Shown here in pieces: positions 22,483-29,645 of a DNA stretch of 32,814 nucleotides. The DNA lies in the IMG/VR virus record IMGVR_UViG_3300035698_017256, positions 1 through 32,814 of that record; one strand, written 5' to 3'. A program made the translations under genes and the position numbers. How positions within the stretch are numbered: position 1 is the stretch's first letter; the number at the start of each line of letters is the position of its first letter. The notes beneath the pieces are model-generated. The model was not told the DNA's origin and ran no database searches. It worked only from the letters and a program-made list of their open reading frames with translations. The DNA comes from a virus.

Positions 22483-24731
22483 CATACGGACTAACCCCCG
22501 CAGGATTTAACCGCAAGCGCCTGCCTGATTTGAAGGCTGACCAGGAGAATGCATTAATAGCAGAGTTTGGAGAAATTAACGTAGAGCCTCAGTCAGTATT
22601 TGGGCAAATTATAGGTGTGATGGGGAAAACTTTTGCAGACTTGTGGGAAGAGCTGGAGGACGTTTACTTTAGCCAGTACCCAGGAACAGCCGAAGGAGTC
22701 GCACTAGATTATGTAGTCGCCCTAAACGGGATCACAAGACTCGCAGCTGAAAGAACTCTTGTAATTGGAGTCGCTAAAGGAGTCGAAGGGACTTTAATTA
22801 CTCAAGGAGCCTTAGCTACACAATTAACATCTGGACAGTCTTTTGCAGCAGAATTTGACACTACAATAACGCAAAATGCAGCAGCGGTAACGTTAAATTC
22901 AGTAGATTCAGCGGTGGCGGAATCTTATAACGTATTGATTAACGGCGTTAGCCATATCTACAGTCTTCCAAAAATTGAATTTGAAGATCTATTTGTAACA
23001 TCAAACTCTATCGTTGTTAGCGTGAACGGTACTGAGTTAGCGGCCGTTCCATTCAACACCGACAGTCAAACAACGATTGATGATCTTGTCACAGCCTTAG
23101 CCACGGTTACTGAAATTAATTCAGTCACGGCAAAAATTGGGCTAGTTGTGAATTTTGACTCTGATTTTGTGACGTCCAATTCAATTGTAGCGACAATTAA
23201 CGGCACTCCTATTTCTTCTGTTCCGTTCAATACGGATCAGGCCACAACCATTGCAGATCTTGCGACAGCTATCCAGGGGAATGCAGATGTTACTAGTGCC
23301 TCAGTTACCAGCACGCGCGAAATAACCATTGTTCCGGTTGACGAAGGCACTTTTGAAATTGATTCAATTGTCACAACCGGCGGAGCCAGCCAGCCAGTAC
23401 CGATAGATCAAAGAATAGATCTGATTGCCGAAGATGGCGAATCGGTTGTTTTGAATTTCATAAGCATCACTGGGGGAGCTAGCCAAAGTGCTTATGTGAT
23501 TTCGGCGCTTCAACCTGCCACAATTGCTAGCGTGGTAGCTGGCTTAGTTGCTGTTATTAATGCAGGAATTCAGCCGTTAAGCTCCATAGATAATTTAGAT
23601 GATACCTTTACCGTTACCGCTTCAGATAGCGCCGTTCCCTATAGCATTTCTTTATCTTCAAATATGACAATTCAGGAAGTTAGCTCACAAGTTAGATTCC
23701 TAGCGGATGTATTTGGCCCAATAGCTGCGCCAATAGGTTCAATGACTGAAATTTCAACACCTCTCAGTGGGTGGGAAAGTGTTACGAATTTAAAAGCTGG
23801 AGTAACCGGACGCGACATCGAGACGGATGCAGAATTAAGGCTACGCCGGCAAAATTCGCTACAAATTTTAGGCGCTGGGACAGTTGAGGCCATACGCTCA
23901 AGATTGCTTCAGCAGGTTTCGGGAGTGACGGAAGCTTATGTTTTTGAGAATAGGACAATGACAGAAGAGGACATTATAGTCATCCTTGACTCTGATTTGA
24001 TAACCGGGAACTCAGTTGTTATAACAGTTAATGGTGTGGCACTTTCGACGATAAACTTTACGTCCACCCATCTCGCTACGATGCAACTTATTGAATTGCA
24101 GCTTGAAGCACTTGATAGCATTGAAATTGTAACTGTCGGCGGAACTGGGAATCGCACAATGACCATTGAGATGGCTCAGGGCTATGAGATCACAATTAAC
24201 AATATTCAAGTGACCGGCGGAGCTAGTCAGACCGCTTATAATTTGTCCGGGGGAAGATTCCCGAAATCGTTTGAAGCGGTGGTCCAGGGTGGATCGGATG
24301 AAGATATCGCTAATAAAATTTGGCAAACAAAGCCCGCAGGAATCCAAACGTTTGGCAATACAAGCTTTACGATTACCGATAGCATGAACAATAGTCAGGT
24401 AATTAATTTTAGCAGGCCAACGCCAATCTACATCTGGGTGGATGTGGATTTAACGCTATATACTGAGGAAACATTCCCATCCAACGGCATAGATCTTGTC
24501 GAACAGGCTTTTGTGGATTATGGCAATCTGTTAATTATCGGCGAAGACGTATTGTTCCAGCGGGTTCTTTGTCAGATATTTGAGATCTCAGGAGTTAAAT
24601 CAGGTGCCTTGCAGACAGCGTTCACGCTTACAGAAACGGATAGCCCCAGCTATGGGACCGCCGATATTTCAATATCTGAAAATCAGATAGCTATTTTCTC
24701 GATAGATCGAAGCTCCGCGGAGGTTGTTTAG
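22479..24731 (+). CDS. baseplate J (gp47-like) protein with three inserted modules
   Basis: A 750-residue baseplate wedge protein. The native core is seen at the N-terminus (GLTPAGFNRKRLPDLKADQE, then YPGTAEGVALDYVVALNGIT), in the middle (SGWESVTNLKAGVTGRDIET, DAELRLRRQNSLQILGAGTV) and at GGRFPKSFEAVVQGGSDEDI followed by IWQTKPAGIQTFGN. Three extra beta-rich modules interrupt it: an outer one (166-222 and 312-339) split by a complete nested one (223-311), all within a carrier domain (134-165, 340-400), and a third at 500-589 between VFENRTM and the SFEAVVQGG strand. Inserts probably face outward from the baseplate rim. The following gene starts in a one-base overlap. Confidence 0.85.
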   Translation: MTYGLTPAGFNRKRLPDLKADQENALIAEFGEINVEPQSVFGQIIGVMGKTFADLWEELEDVYFSQYPGTAEGVALDYVVALNGITRLAAERTLVIGVAKGVEGTLITQGALATQLTSGQSFAAEFDTTITQNAAAVTLNSVDSAVAESYNVLINGVSHIYSLPKIEFEDLFVTSNSIVVSVNGTELAAVPFNTDSQTTIDDLVTALATVTEINSVTAKIGLVVNFDSDFVTSNSIVATINGTPISSVPFNTDQATTIADLATAIQGNADVTSASVTSTREITIVPVDEGTFEIDSIVTTGGASQPVPIDQRIDLIAEDGESVVLNFISITGGASQSAYVISALQPATIASVVAGLVAVINAGIQPLSSIDNLDDTFTVTASDSAVPYSISLSSNMTIQEVSSQVRFLADVFGPIAAPIGSMTEISTPLSGWESVTNLKAGVTGRDIETDAELRLRRQNSLQILGAGTVEAIRSRLLQQVSGVTEAYVFENRTMTEEDIIVILDSDLITGNSVVITVNGVALSTINFTSTHLATMQLIELQLEALDSIEIVTVGGTGNRTMTIEMAQGYEITINNIQVTGGASQTAYNLSGGRFPKSFEAVVQGGSDEDIANKIWQTKPAGIQTFGNTSFTITDSMNNSQVINFSRPTPIYIWVDVDLTLYTEETFPSNGIDLVEQAFVDYGNLLIIGEDVLFQRVLCQIFEISGVKSGALQTAFTLTETDSPSYGTADISISENQIAIFSIDRSSAEVV
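22974..23495 (+). repeat. dispersed virion module, copy 4 (baseplate J, interrupted)
   Basis: Residues 166-339. The first part, IEFEDLFVTSNSIVVSVNGT to INSVTAKIG, stops before the strand that should read like NRTITV. That strand resumes at RIDLIAEDGESVVLNFISIT after a complete copy 5. It enters the same carrier loop (after YNVLINGVSHIYS) as the insertion in the sheath. Confidence 0.8.
23145..23411 (+). repeat. dispersed virion module, copy 5 (nested in copy 4)
   Basis: Residues 223-311, from VVNFDSDFVTSNSIVATING to TTGGASQPVPID. It is a complete copy inside copy 4, entering after the helix. The entry point in copy 4 is different from the one used in the sheath (after the first hairpin), so the two nestings are not a simple shared duplication. 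Confidence 0.8.
23976..24245 (+). repeat. dispersed virion module, copy 6 (baseplate J, second site)
   Basis: Residues 500-589, IVILDSDLITGNSVVITVNG to VTGGASQTAYNL. It is uninterrupted and lies in the native baseplate fold between VFENRTM and GGRFPKSFEAVVQGG, so a second, independent insertion site exists in the same protein. It retains GNRTMTI and TGGASQ. Confidence 0.8.
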
Positions 24732-25486
24732 TGACGTATATTAGCGATATGATAGACCGCTCGCTTGCGCTCCTGGCTGGACAGTTTAGGGGAACTACAA
24801 TATCTGGTAATTTAACAAATTTCCAAAAGCTTATTAAAGGATTTGTTTCATCTGCCCAAAATATCGAAGATGTTATCCAGCAATTGAGGACACAGCGAAA
24901 TTTAACCCAGTCAGTAGGTGCCCAGCTTGATGGCTTAGGAGAAATCTTAGGATTGCTCAGGAATGACGGGGAATCTGATACGGATTATAAAGAGCGATTG
25001 CAATTTCAGGTTTTCATAAATCAGGGATCGGGAACGCCAGAGGAGGTTATGGCCTTACTTGCGTTTTTGACTCAAGCAAGTGAAATTCGATATATTGAAT
25101 ATTATCCAGCAGCTTTTCAGCTTAGTACAAACGGTCTCAGCTTCCCCACCCCTCCAGATCAGTTGGTTTCTGGCATCCAACGAGCAAGCCCAGCAGCAGT
25201 TCAATATACTCCAATCACCGCGACCTATGCCGTGCCGGTTCCTTTTGTTTTTGGTGGAGATGCAGAGCTTGAAGAGTTTTGGGTTACTGACCCAGCAGAT
25301 CCCCAGATATTGCAAAACCTTGAACTCAATACAACAGAGATACTGTACGTTAATCCTGCTACGACTTTCCCTAACGCAGAAGGCGGGGGATTTGCAGAAT
25401 ATGGATCACCTAATATTGACACTACCGGAGCTGGTCAGCTAGCAGAGGTAATAATGCATAACGGAGGACTCGCTCCAGCAGCGTAG
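24731..25486 (+). CDS. baseplate/tail tip protein, DUF2612
   Basis: A 251-residue protein starting at GTG 24731, eight bases after GGAGG. The N-terminal half is the DUF2612 pattern: LLAGQFRGTTISGNLTNFQK, then VIQQLRTQRNLTQSVGAQLD, GLGEILGLLRNDGESDTDYK and ERLQFQVFINQGSGTPEEVM, in which the G-x-x-L-D-x-x-G motif is typical of wedge proteins that follow gp47. The C-terminal half is a low-complexity, Pro/Ala/Asn-rich stretch. It is the last baseplate component before the fibre genes and ends eight bases before them. Confidence 0.78.
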   Translation: MTYISDMIDRSLALLAGQFRGTTISGNLTNFQKLIKGFVSSAQNIEDVIQQLRTQRNLTQSVGAQLDGLGEILGLLRNDGESDTDYKERLQFQVFINQGSGTPEEVMALLAFLTQASEIRYIEYYPAAFQLSTNGLSFPTPPDQLVSGIQRASPAAVQYTPITATYAVPVPFVFGGDAELEEFWVTDPADPQILQNLELNTTEILYVNPATTFPNAEGGGFAEYGSPNIDTTGAGQLAEVIMHNGGLAPAA

Positions 25487-25494
25487 TAAATGAA

Positions 25495-25986
25495 ATGGTA
25501 AGTAAACCTACACTTTTGCCGAAATGGGCCGAAAATGATGTGGTAGATCCTCAGAGCGGACAAAATAACGTATTAGAACCACCTGAGGAGAAAAAATTAT
25601 CCGGCTGGGATAGGCTTGAATATCCTCCAAGGAATTGGTTTAATTGGCTTGGCCGCCAATCATACAGATGGCTCAACTGGCTAAAGCAGCAGGAAGAGCA
25701 AGCCGTGGTCACGAATGGAGCAGGTCTTGTTTTGTTCCCGTCAGACCCTGCAATAATTACATTTTATGCGGTTGATATCGCGACCCCGGCTAATTATTTA
25801 GTAGCAGTGGGTTTTAAAGGATCGGCAGCAAATCCGGTATTAAACGTCATTGATAGCAATATTTTGACATTGAATACTGGAAGTTTTACGACAACAGGTG
25901 ACGCTCCTATAACAACTGCAACAATAACTGGATCGGACCTAGATAATGCCATCATTTGGGGCCAAACAAAATTAATCGCATCCTAG
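25495..25986 (+). CDS. tail fibre attachment/structural protein, 163 aa
   Basis: A 163-residue protein. The N-terminus PKWAENDVVDPQSGQNNVLEPPEEKKLSGW followed by DRLEYPPRNWFNWLGRQSYRWLNWL is a common start of phage fibre or tail proteins (a PKWA opening, then a GW-x-x-x-E-x-PPRN-x-x-NWL turn). After that comes a short beta-rich domain (VVTNGAGLVLFPSDPAIIT). It has no obvious ribosome site and may be coupled to the preceding gene. It may serve as the connector to the collar-type fibre encoded next. Confidence 0.68.
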   Translation: MVSKPTLLPKWAENDVVDPQSGQNNVLEPPEEKKLSGWDRLEYPPRNWFNWLGRQSYRWLNWLKQQEEQAVVTNGAGLVLFPSDPAIITFYAVDIATPANYLVAVGFKGSAANPVLNVIDSNILTLNTGSFTTTGDAPITTATITGSDLDNAIIWGQTKLIAS

Positions 25987-25994
25987 GGGATTAA

Positions 25995-26618
25995 ATGACT
26001 ACTCCAACAATTGCAGATCTTCCGGTTGCCAATGTCGCCAATAATTCTGATCAGCTTTTACTCAGGCAGCCAGCTGGGGCACTGGGAACAGATAAAAGCG
26101 TAACAGTGCAAAAGCTTAGGCAAATAGATTTAACCGCACTTTCATCAACTCCAGTTACGGCACAAGTTTCTGATTTAATGATGATTAGTCAGGGTGGAAC
26201 AAATTATCAAATACGCTTTGATAACGTTGGATTTATTGCCGGGACTCAGATGTGGTTTTATCAAAATACAGCGCCTAGCGGCTGGAGCATTATAGCTCAG
26301 CAAGACATGCTTTTGGGCGTTAAAGGGGGAACTACCTATACCACAGGTGGATCAGTTCAAGGCGATTGGGTACAAGAGGGGCATACACTAACAGTAGATG
26401 AAATGCCCAGTCATAATCACGAGAGCGGGAATTGGAATAAATTAGCTACTAGCGGGAATAAGGGTGGAAATGCAGCATCTATAAGCAATGGATCTGGTTC
26501 AAATTTCTTAGGAACTTATGCTGTTATAAATAATACCGGCGGGAATCTTCCACACAATCACGGAGATTCCTGGCGGCCTCTTTCCGCCGTGGGTATTCTT
26601 TGCAGGAAAAATCCATGA
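25995..26618 (+). CDS. tail fibre protein with collar-like domain
   Basis: A 207-residue fibre protein. Residues 1-80 are a repeat-like N-terminal part with LPVANVANNSDQLLLRQPAG. From about 88 the phage tail-collar type domain appears: GTQMWFYQNTAPSGWSIIAQ, then DMLLGVKGGTTYTTGGSVQG, VDEMPSHNHESGNW, the His-x-His turn (SHNH, LPHNHGD) that binds metal in trimeric collar fibres, and SWRPLSAVGILCRKNP, the usual last strand. It is the probable receptor-binding tip. The AGGGG ribosome site precedes ATG by five bases. Confidence 0.82.
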   Translation: MTTPTIADLPVANVANNSDQLLLRQPAGALGTDKSVTVQKLRQIDLTALSSTPVTAQVSDLMMISQGGTNYQIRFDNVGFIAGTQMWFYQNTAPSGWSIIAQQDMLLGVKGGTTYTTGGSVQGDWVQEGHTLTVDEMPSHNHESGNWNKLATSGNKGGNAASISNGSGSNFLGTYAVINNTGGNLPHNHGDSWRPLSAVGILCRKNP

Positions 26619-26944
26619 TTGAAGATACCCGATGTGGGAAAAATTGCGCGTTTATTAAGGCTGGAATTTGCGACAGTGATGAGGATTGCCCAAATTATTG
26701 TGAATCATTCTGGCAATGCAGTGAGGGACAAGTTAAGTGCGTGAAAGACTGTGCACCGAAACGCGCCAGCCTAGAATCCCAGAGATCAATTAGCAGCTTA
26801 ATGGGGATGCAATCCTCTATTGAGCAGATGCGTGATCGGATAGATAATCTTGAAACCTTAATTCGACATCTTTGCTCAAAAAGTGAAGAGGTTTTGAGTG
26901 CCGCGAGACTAAATTTGGATATTGTGAAAAAAATCACAGAATGA
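26615..26944 (+). CDS. Cys-rich coiled-coil protein, 109 aa
   Basis: A 109-residue protein read from ATG 26615, seven bases after AGGA. The earlier frame opening at 26600 is inside the fibre gene. Residues 7-47 contain eight cysteines (CGKNCAFIKAGICDSDEDCP then YCESFWQCSEGQVKCVKDC), an arrangement suggesting zinc or disulfide-stabilised folding. The rest is a predicted coiled coil (SIEQMRDRIDNLETLIRHLC). I know no family. It is the last gene of the rightward late block, with its start overlapping the fibre gene by four bases, so it could be a fibre chaperone or a small virion protein, but this is not shown. Confidence 0.6.
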   Translation: MIEDTRCGKNCAFIKAGICDSDEDCPNYCESFWQCSEGQVKCVKDCAPKRASLESQRSISSLMGMQSSIEQMRDRIDNLETLIRHLCSKSEEVLSAARLNLDIVKKITE

Positions 26945-26946
26945 AA

Positions 26947-26966
26947 ATCATATCGTTTGATATGAT
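26947..26966. terminator. hairpin at end of the late block (weak terminator?)
   Basis: An 8-bp perfect inverted repeat, ATCATATC and GATATGAT with a GTTT loop, begins two bases after the last late stop codon and is followed by ACAATCTTCTT. It is A+T-rich and only partly U-rich, so it is a weak intrinsic terminator candidate. It lies where rightward transcription should end before the convergent leftward genes. Confidence 0.45.
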
Positions 26967-26972
26967 ACAATC

Positions 26973-27029
26973 TTCTTGCCCCGGCTAAAGAAATCCCCTC
27001 TCAGGTCTCGCTTTAGCCCGGAGCAAGAA
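26973..27029. repeat. long imperfect inverted repeat at the convergent boundary
   Basis: TTCTTGCCCCGGCTAAAG (26973-26990) pairs with CTTTAGCCCGGAGCAAGAA (27011-27029) with one mismatch and one bulge over about 18 bp, around a 20-base loop. It is symmetrical, sits between the rightward late genes and the leftward RecT gene, and has no T run on either side. It could be a bidirectional stop or RNA structure. The only overlapping gene-like frame is antisense to RecT and rejected. Confidence 0.6.
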
Positions 27030-27037
27030 ATTACACT

Positions 27038-27892
27038 CTATTCCTCAGCATTATCAAGATTCCGGACTCCCGAAGACGCATTGGATATTTTCTTATTCGA
27101 TGCGTCTTTTTTCTTGTCGTTGGACCAGTTCTTAAATCCTTCTAAGAATCTTTCCTCATTCGCGGAAGCTAGATTTATAATTTCATCTATAGAATTATTG
27201 CTAGCCCTAGAGCACTCTTTTACATATTCGCACTCGGAACTATCCGACCCAATTTTGTATTTATCCACAAATTCGTCAAACTTGCAGCCCTTTTCGAAAT
27301 TAATTTGCACTATCTCAGCAGCTTGGGGAACTTCTTTTTTTTCTTGAAATTCAGCAGGGTTAATCATTTCTTCGGTAATTTCGCCATGAGCATAGATAGG
27401 CCCCAGAAGGGCGTCAGGGCATATTTTTCTTGCTCCACCCGAGAGGCATCGGCTAAATAGCATATCTCGAGGGCTGTTTCTCCAATTATCTTTTTTAGTA
27501 TACCCGGCTTTTTCAGCGTCCGCCCATGAGTAGCTATATTCAACTGTCTTACTGCTACCAGCTCGCGTAAACTCAATAATGCAGAGTGTATCAGTAAGTT
27601 TTTTTATGTCGGCTTTATGTCCATTTCGGATAACCATTGAATTTATCATCTGAGCAGACAAACTAACCTTGCCTCCGAGATGATACATTCCCCCGTTCAA
27701 GCACGCCATCGGAGGTAATTGCAATTCTCTTGCTGTTAATAATATTGCCAAAACCCCGCCAATTCCCATGCTTTTATAATGAGGGCAATTTGATAATTGC
27801 TTTGCCCACTCCATAAACTCAGATGCTTCAGTGCTAGTTGGCAAAGATTCGAATTTATTTTGTGACTGGAAATACCTATCTACATTACCCAT
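27038..27892 (-). CDS. RecT-like single-strand annealing protein
   Basis: A 284-residue RecT-family protein. The core includes NCPHYKSMGIGGVLAILLTA (near residues 36-55), RELQLPPMACLNGGMYHLGG and KVSLSAQMINSMVIRNGHKA, then WRNSPRDMLFSRCLSGGARK followed by ICPDALLGPIYAHGE, a RecT hallmark (R-x-x-x-R-G-x-R-x-x-x-P-D). The C-terminal 80 residues are polar and Lys/Asn-rich. It would anneal strands during recombination or replication, using ends produced by the exonuclease encoded at 30611. An AGGGTAA ribosome site lies within the preceding gene, whose stop overlaps the ATG by eight bases. Confidence 0.88.
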   Translation of the reverse strand: MGNVDRYFQSQNKFESLPTSTEASEFMEWAKQLSNCPHYKSMGIGGVLAILLTARELQLPPMACLNGGMYHLGGKVSLSAQMINSMVIRNGHKADIKKLTDTLCIIEFTRAGSSKTVEYSYSWADAEKAGYTKKDNWRNSPRDMLFSRCLSGGARKICPDALLGPIYAHGEITEEMINPAEFQEKKEVPQAAEIVQINFEKGCKFDEFVDKYKIGSDSSECEYVKECSRASNNSIDEIINLASANEERFLEGFKNWSNDKKKDASNKKISNASSGVRNLDNAEE

Positions 27893-28547
27893 TTGTTACC
27901 CTCATTGATGTATTTGTTTTTTCGAAAATTTTGATACCTGGGATAGAGCGAATGCCTGATTTAATCATTGATTTAATTTTTTTTTCATCAACGAGTAGAT
28001 ATTCTCTCGGGATATCGCTTTCATCCTCTACCTCGAAGACCCATTCACTTTTTTTGGTTAACTTGCCGTCTGAAACCTCCATCACTAAATCAGAGTAATT
28101 CAAGTCCGTTCCTGAGTTACTAGACACCCAGTCATCGATTGAAACTTTCAGCGATTTTTCAATTTCCTCTAATTTTGATGTGTAATCTTTAACGATCTTG
28201 TTAATAGATCTTTGGAAATTAACGTGAGGCCTGACAAGCTCCAGCCTAGTCTTATCTAGTGATTTTTTAATTTTCCTAGCTTGCAAACTCATAGATAACG
28301 CTTGTTGAGCGTCAACGGCATCGGATATCGTATGATTATTCGCACGTTCGATAAGCGGGTCTATATCAATCTCTTGTAGAAGCATTTCCCGGGCCTCTGA
28401 GACTGTCATAACAACACTAGCGACATCTATATCCCTATTCAGCTTATTTGCCGCTAGGGAGTCATATATAACAATCTCGCCCTCAGTTTCATCATTAGGA
28501 ATAGAAGCGCTCATCCTCAGCTTCTCATTGATTTTTAAAAAGTCCAT
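27885..28547 (-). CDS. RecT-associated phage protein of unknown family
   Basis: A 220-residue protein directly upstream of RecT with an eight-base overlap. Residues about 66-140 form a long coiled coil (IERANNHTISDAVDAQQALS, then LQARKIKKSLDKTRLELVRP and IVKDYTSKLEEIEKSLKVSI). The end IPREYLLVDEKKIKSMIKSG followed by SIPGIKIFEKTNTSMRV is a motif I have often seen in phage proteins encoded beside recombinases. It is probably a DNA-binding or recombination helper. It is first in its transcription unit, preceded by promoter P1 at 28601-28630. The ribosome site is weak. Confidence 0.65.
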   Translation of the reverse strand: MDFLKINEKLRMSASIPNDETEGEIVIYDSLAANKLNRDIDVASVVMTVSEAREMLLQEIDIDPLIERANNHTISDAVDAQQALSMSLQARKIKKSLDKTRLELVRPHVNFQRSINKIVKDYTSKLEEIEKSLKVSIDDWVSSNSGTDLNYSDLVMEVSDGKLTKKSEWVFEVEDESDIPREYLLVDEKKIKSMIKSGIRSIPGIKIFEKTNTSMRVTNG

Positions 28548-28570
28548 TCAAGTCTCGTATATTGCATATT

Positions 28571-28670
28571 TAATGTTAGCTCTTTAATTTGCTAATGTTA
28601 ATTATACCGCATGTTAACGAAACATCGCAAGGAATATTGTTAACATAGCGGAATAAATCTCAATGTTAAT
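28571..28670 (-). promoter_or_regulatory. early promoter P1 with five operator half-sites
   Basis: Read leftward, TTGCGA (28625-28630) and TATAAT (28601-28606) are spaced 18 bases and serve the gene starting at 28547. Around them lie five GTTARCAT-like half-sites: TAATGTTAGC (28571-28580), TAATGTTAAT (28593-28602), ATGTTAAC (28611-28618), GTTAACAT (28639-28646) and AATGTTAAT (28662-28670). The 28611 and 28639 copies form an inverted repeat with 20 bases between the GTTAAC cores. Confidence 0.7.
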
Positions 28671-29067
28671 TACTCACATCACGGCTTGAAAAGGCAGGAT
28701 CTCCGCTTGTTGCTTCTATTGCACCTACAACACCGCTTCGAATGCATAAGTATATAGCGTCTTCACCCCGTGCACTGGGATACTGTGATTCAATAAATGA
28801 TTTAATTGTTCTGGTAAATCTTTCGGCGAGTTCTTTAGAAATTGTTGGATCTTTGCAAAGCAGCTTCACTGAGTCTAAGAATTCACCAGTGATTTTATAC
28901 GAGTATTGGTCGATAAATTCTCTCTCATGAAATGAGGGATCGGCTTTGTTGCAACGGGCTATCAGTTGTGCGAATTCTCTAACATAATCACATTTCCAGC
29001 GCAGCCAGCCCTCTAAACATCCAGCCAGGAACAATGGTTCGTCTTTGAATTCAATTTCTGTATACAT
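28666..29067 (-). CDS. hypothetical early protein, 133 aa
   Basis: A 133-residue protein that is its own transcription unit behind promoter P2 (29131-29175). The sequence contains EPLFLAGCLEGWLRWKCDYV, a central helix pair (REFIDQYSYKITGEFLDSVK) and YPSARGEDAIYLCIRSGVVG. I do not recognise the family. There are four cysteines but no metal motif pattern. It sits between two operator regions within the leftward early cluster, so an early regulatory or host-takeover role is plausible but unproven. ATG 29067 follows an AAAGGAATAGAGC-type leader with AAAGGA. Confidence 0.55.
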   Translation of the reverse strand: MYTEIEFKDEPLFLAGCLEGWLRWKCDYVREFAQLIARCNKADPSFHEREFIDQYSYKITGEFLDSVKLLCKDPTISKELAERFTRTIKSFIESQYPSARGEDAIYLCIRSGVVGAIEATSGDPAFSSRDVSN

Positions 29068-29130
29068 TTGCTCTATTCCTTTAAGCGTTTAAAGTTACTT
29101 CCTCACCCCTCTTACCCTCTTACTATACTA

Positions 29131-29175
29131 ATTATACTCTATGTTAGCATTATTCACAATGAGTAATGCTAACAT
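29131..29175 (-). promoter_or_regulatory. early promoter P2 with perfect operator
   Basis: Leftward TTGTGA (29154-29159), a 17-base spacer and TATAAT (29131-29136). Overlapping it is a perfect inverted repeat: ATGTTAGCATTA (29141-29152), 11 bases, TAATGCTAACAT (29164-29175). The repeat spans the spacer and the -35 box, the classical place for a repressor dimer to block polymerase. Confidence 0.82.
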
Positions 29176-29186
29176 ATGGAGATAAA

Positions 29187-29429
29187 TTAATAGTAGGGGG
29201 TATTGTTAGCTACTTCCTCAGCCTTATCATATTCTTCGGGTGAAAGATTTTCGTGAATATCATCACCCCATCGAAACCCGTTTGACCCCATCGTTCCTAG
29301 GCATTCACATAAGAGAACGCTAAACCATTCGTCAAAATCTGTATAACAATCGTGGTCATATGCAACAATCCAATCGGATATTATTCTACTCAAATCATTC
29401 ACATTACTAACATATTCAGCTTCAGCCAT
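29187..29429 (-). CDS. hypothetical acidic early protein, 80 aa
   Basis: An 80-residue acidic protein (AEYVSNVNDLSRIISDWIVA, then YDHDCYTDFDEWFSVLLCEC). The strongly negative charge could mimic DNA, a common trait of phage inhibitors, but no family is recognised. It starts at ATG 29429 behind AAGGATAAGGAA. It is the last gene of the unit driven by P3 and stops 11 bases before the operator of P2. Confidence 0.55.
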   Translation of the reverse strand: MAEAEYVSNVNDLSRIISDWIVAYDHDCYTDFDEWFSVLLCECLGTMGSNGFRWGDDIHENLSPEEYDKAEEVANNTPYY

Positions 29430-29462
29430 TTCCTTATCCTTGTTTAATATTTGTTAAATTGT

Positions 29463-29630
29463 CTATTTCTTATCGAAAAGAATTGTCCATAGGATAGCCC
29501 ACCAGTCGCCGGATCCAGCTTTTCGCTGCCGGCCTCCTTTAGTGAAGGGGATTCCTATCTTTCGGCTTAGCCTTGACTTAGCACTGGTAATCCCTAAAAA
29601 CCTTTTCCAGCTAAACCCTCCACAATTCAC
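29463..29630 (-). CDS. small basic protein, 55 aa
   Basis: A short gene read from GTG 29630 with a run of eight G seven bases upstream as ribosome site, ending at TAG 29463-29465. The predicted protein begins MNCGGFSWKRFLGITSAKSR and continues LSRKIGIPFTKGGRQRKAGS; the later part is GDWWAILWTILFDKK. The Lys/Arg/Gly-rich GIPxTKGGRQRK phrase resembles small phage proteins I have seen in early regions. The apolar end could contact a membrane. It lies 15 bases after the previous gene stops, which supports its reality. Confidence 0.62.
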   Translation of the reverse strand: MNCGGFSWKRFLGITSAKSRLSRKIGIPFTKGGRQRKAGSGDWWAILWTILFDKK

Positions 29631-29645
29631 AGCTTATCCCCCCCC

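Noticed and set aside
26976-27347. A rightward 123-codon frame across the late/early boundary
   Set aside because: It is the complement of the RecT-like gene's C-terminal coding region, has no ribosome site and starts inside the inverted repeat.
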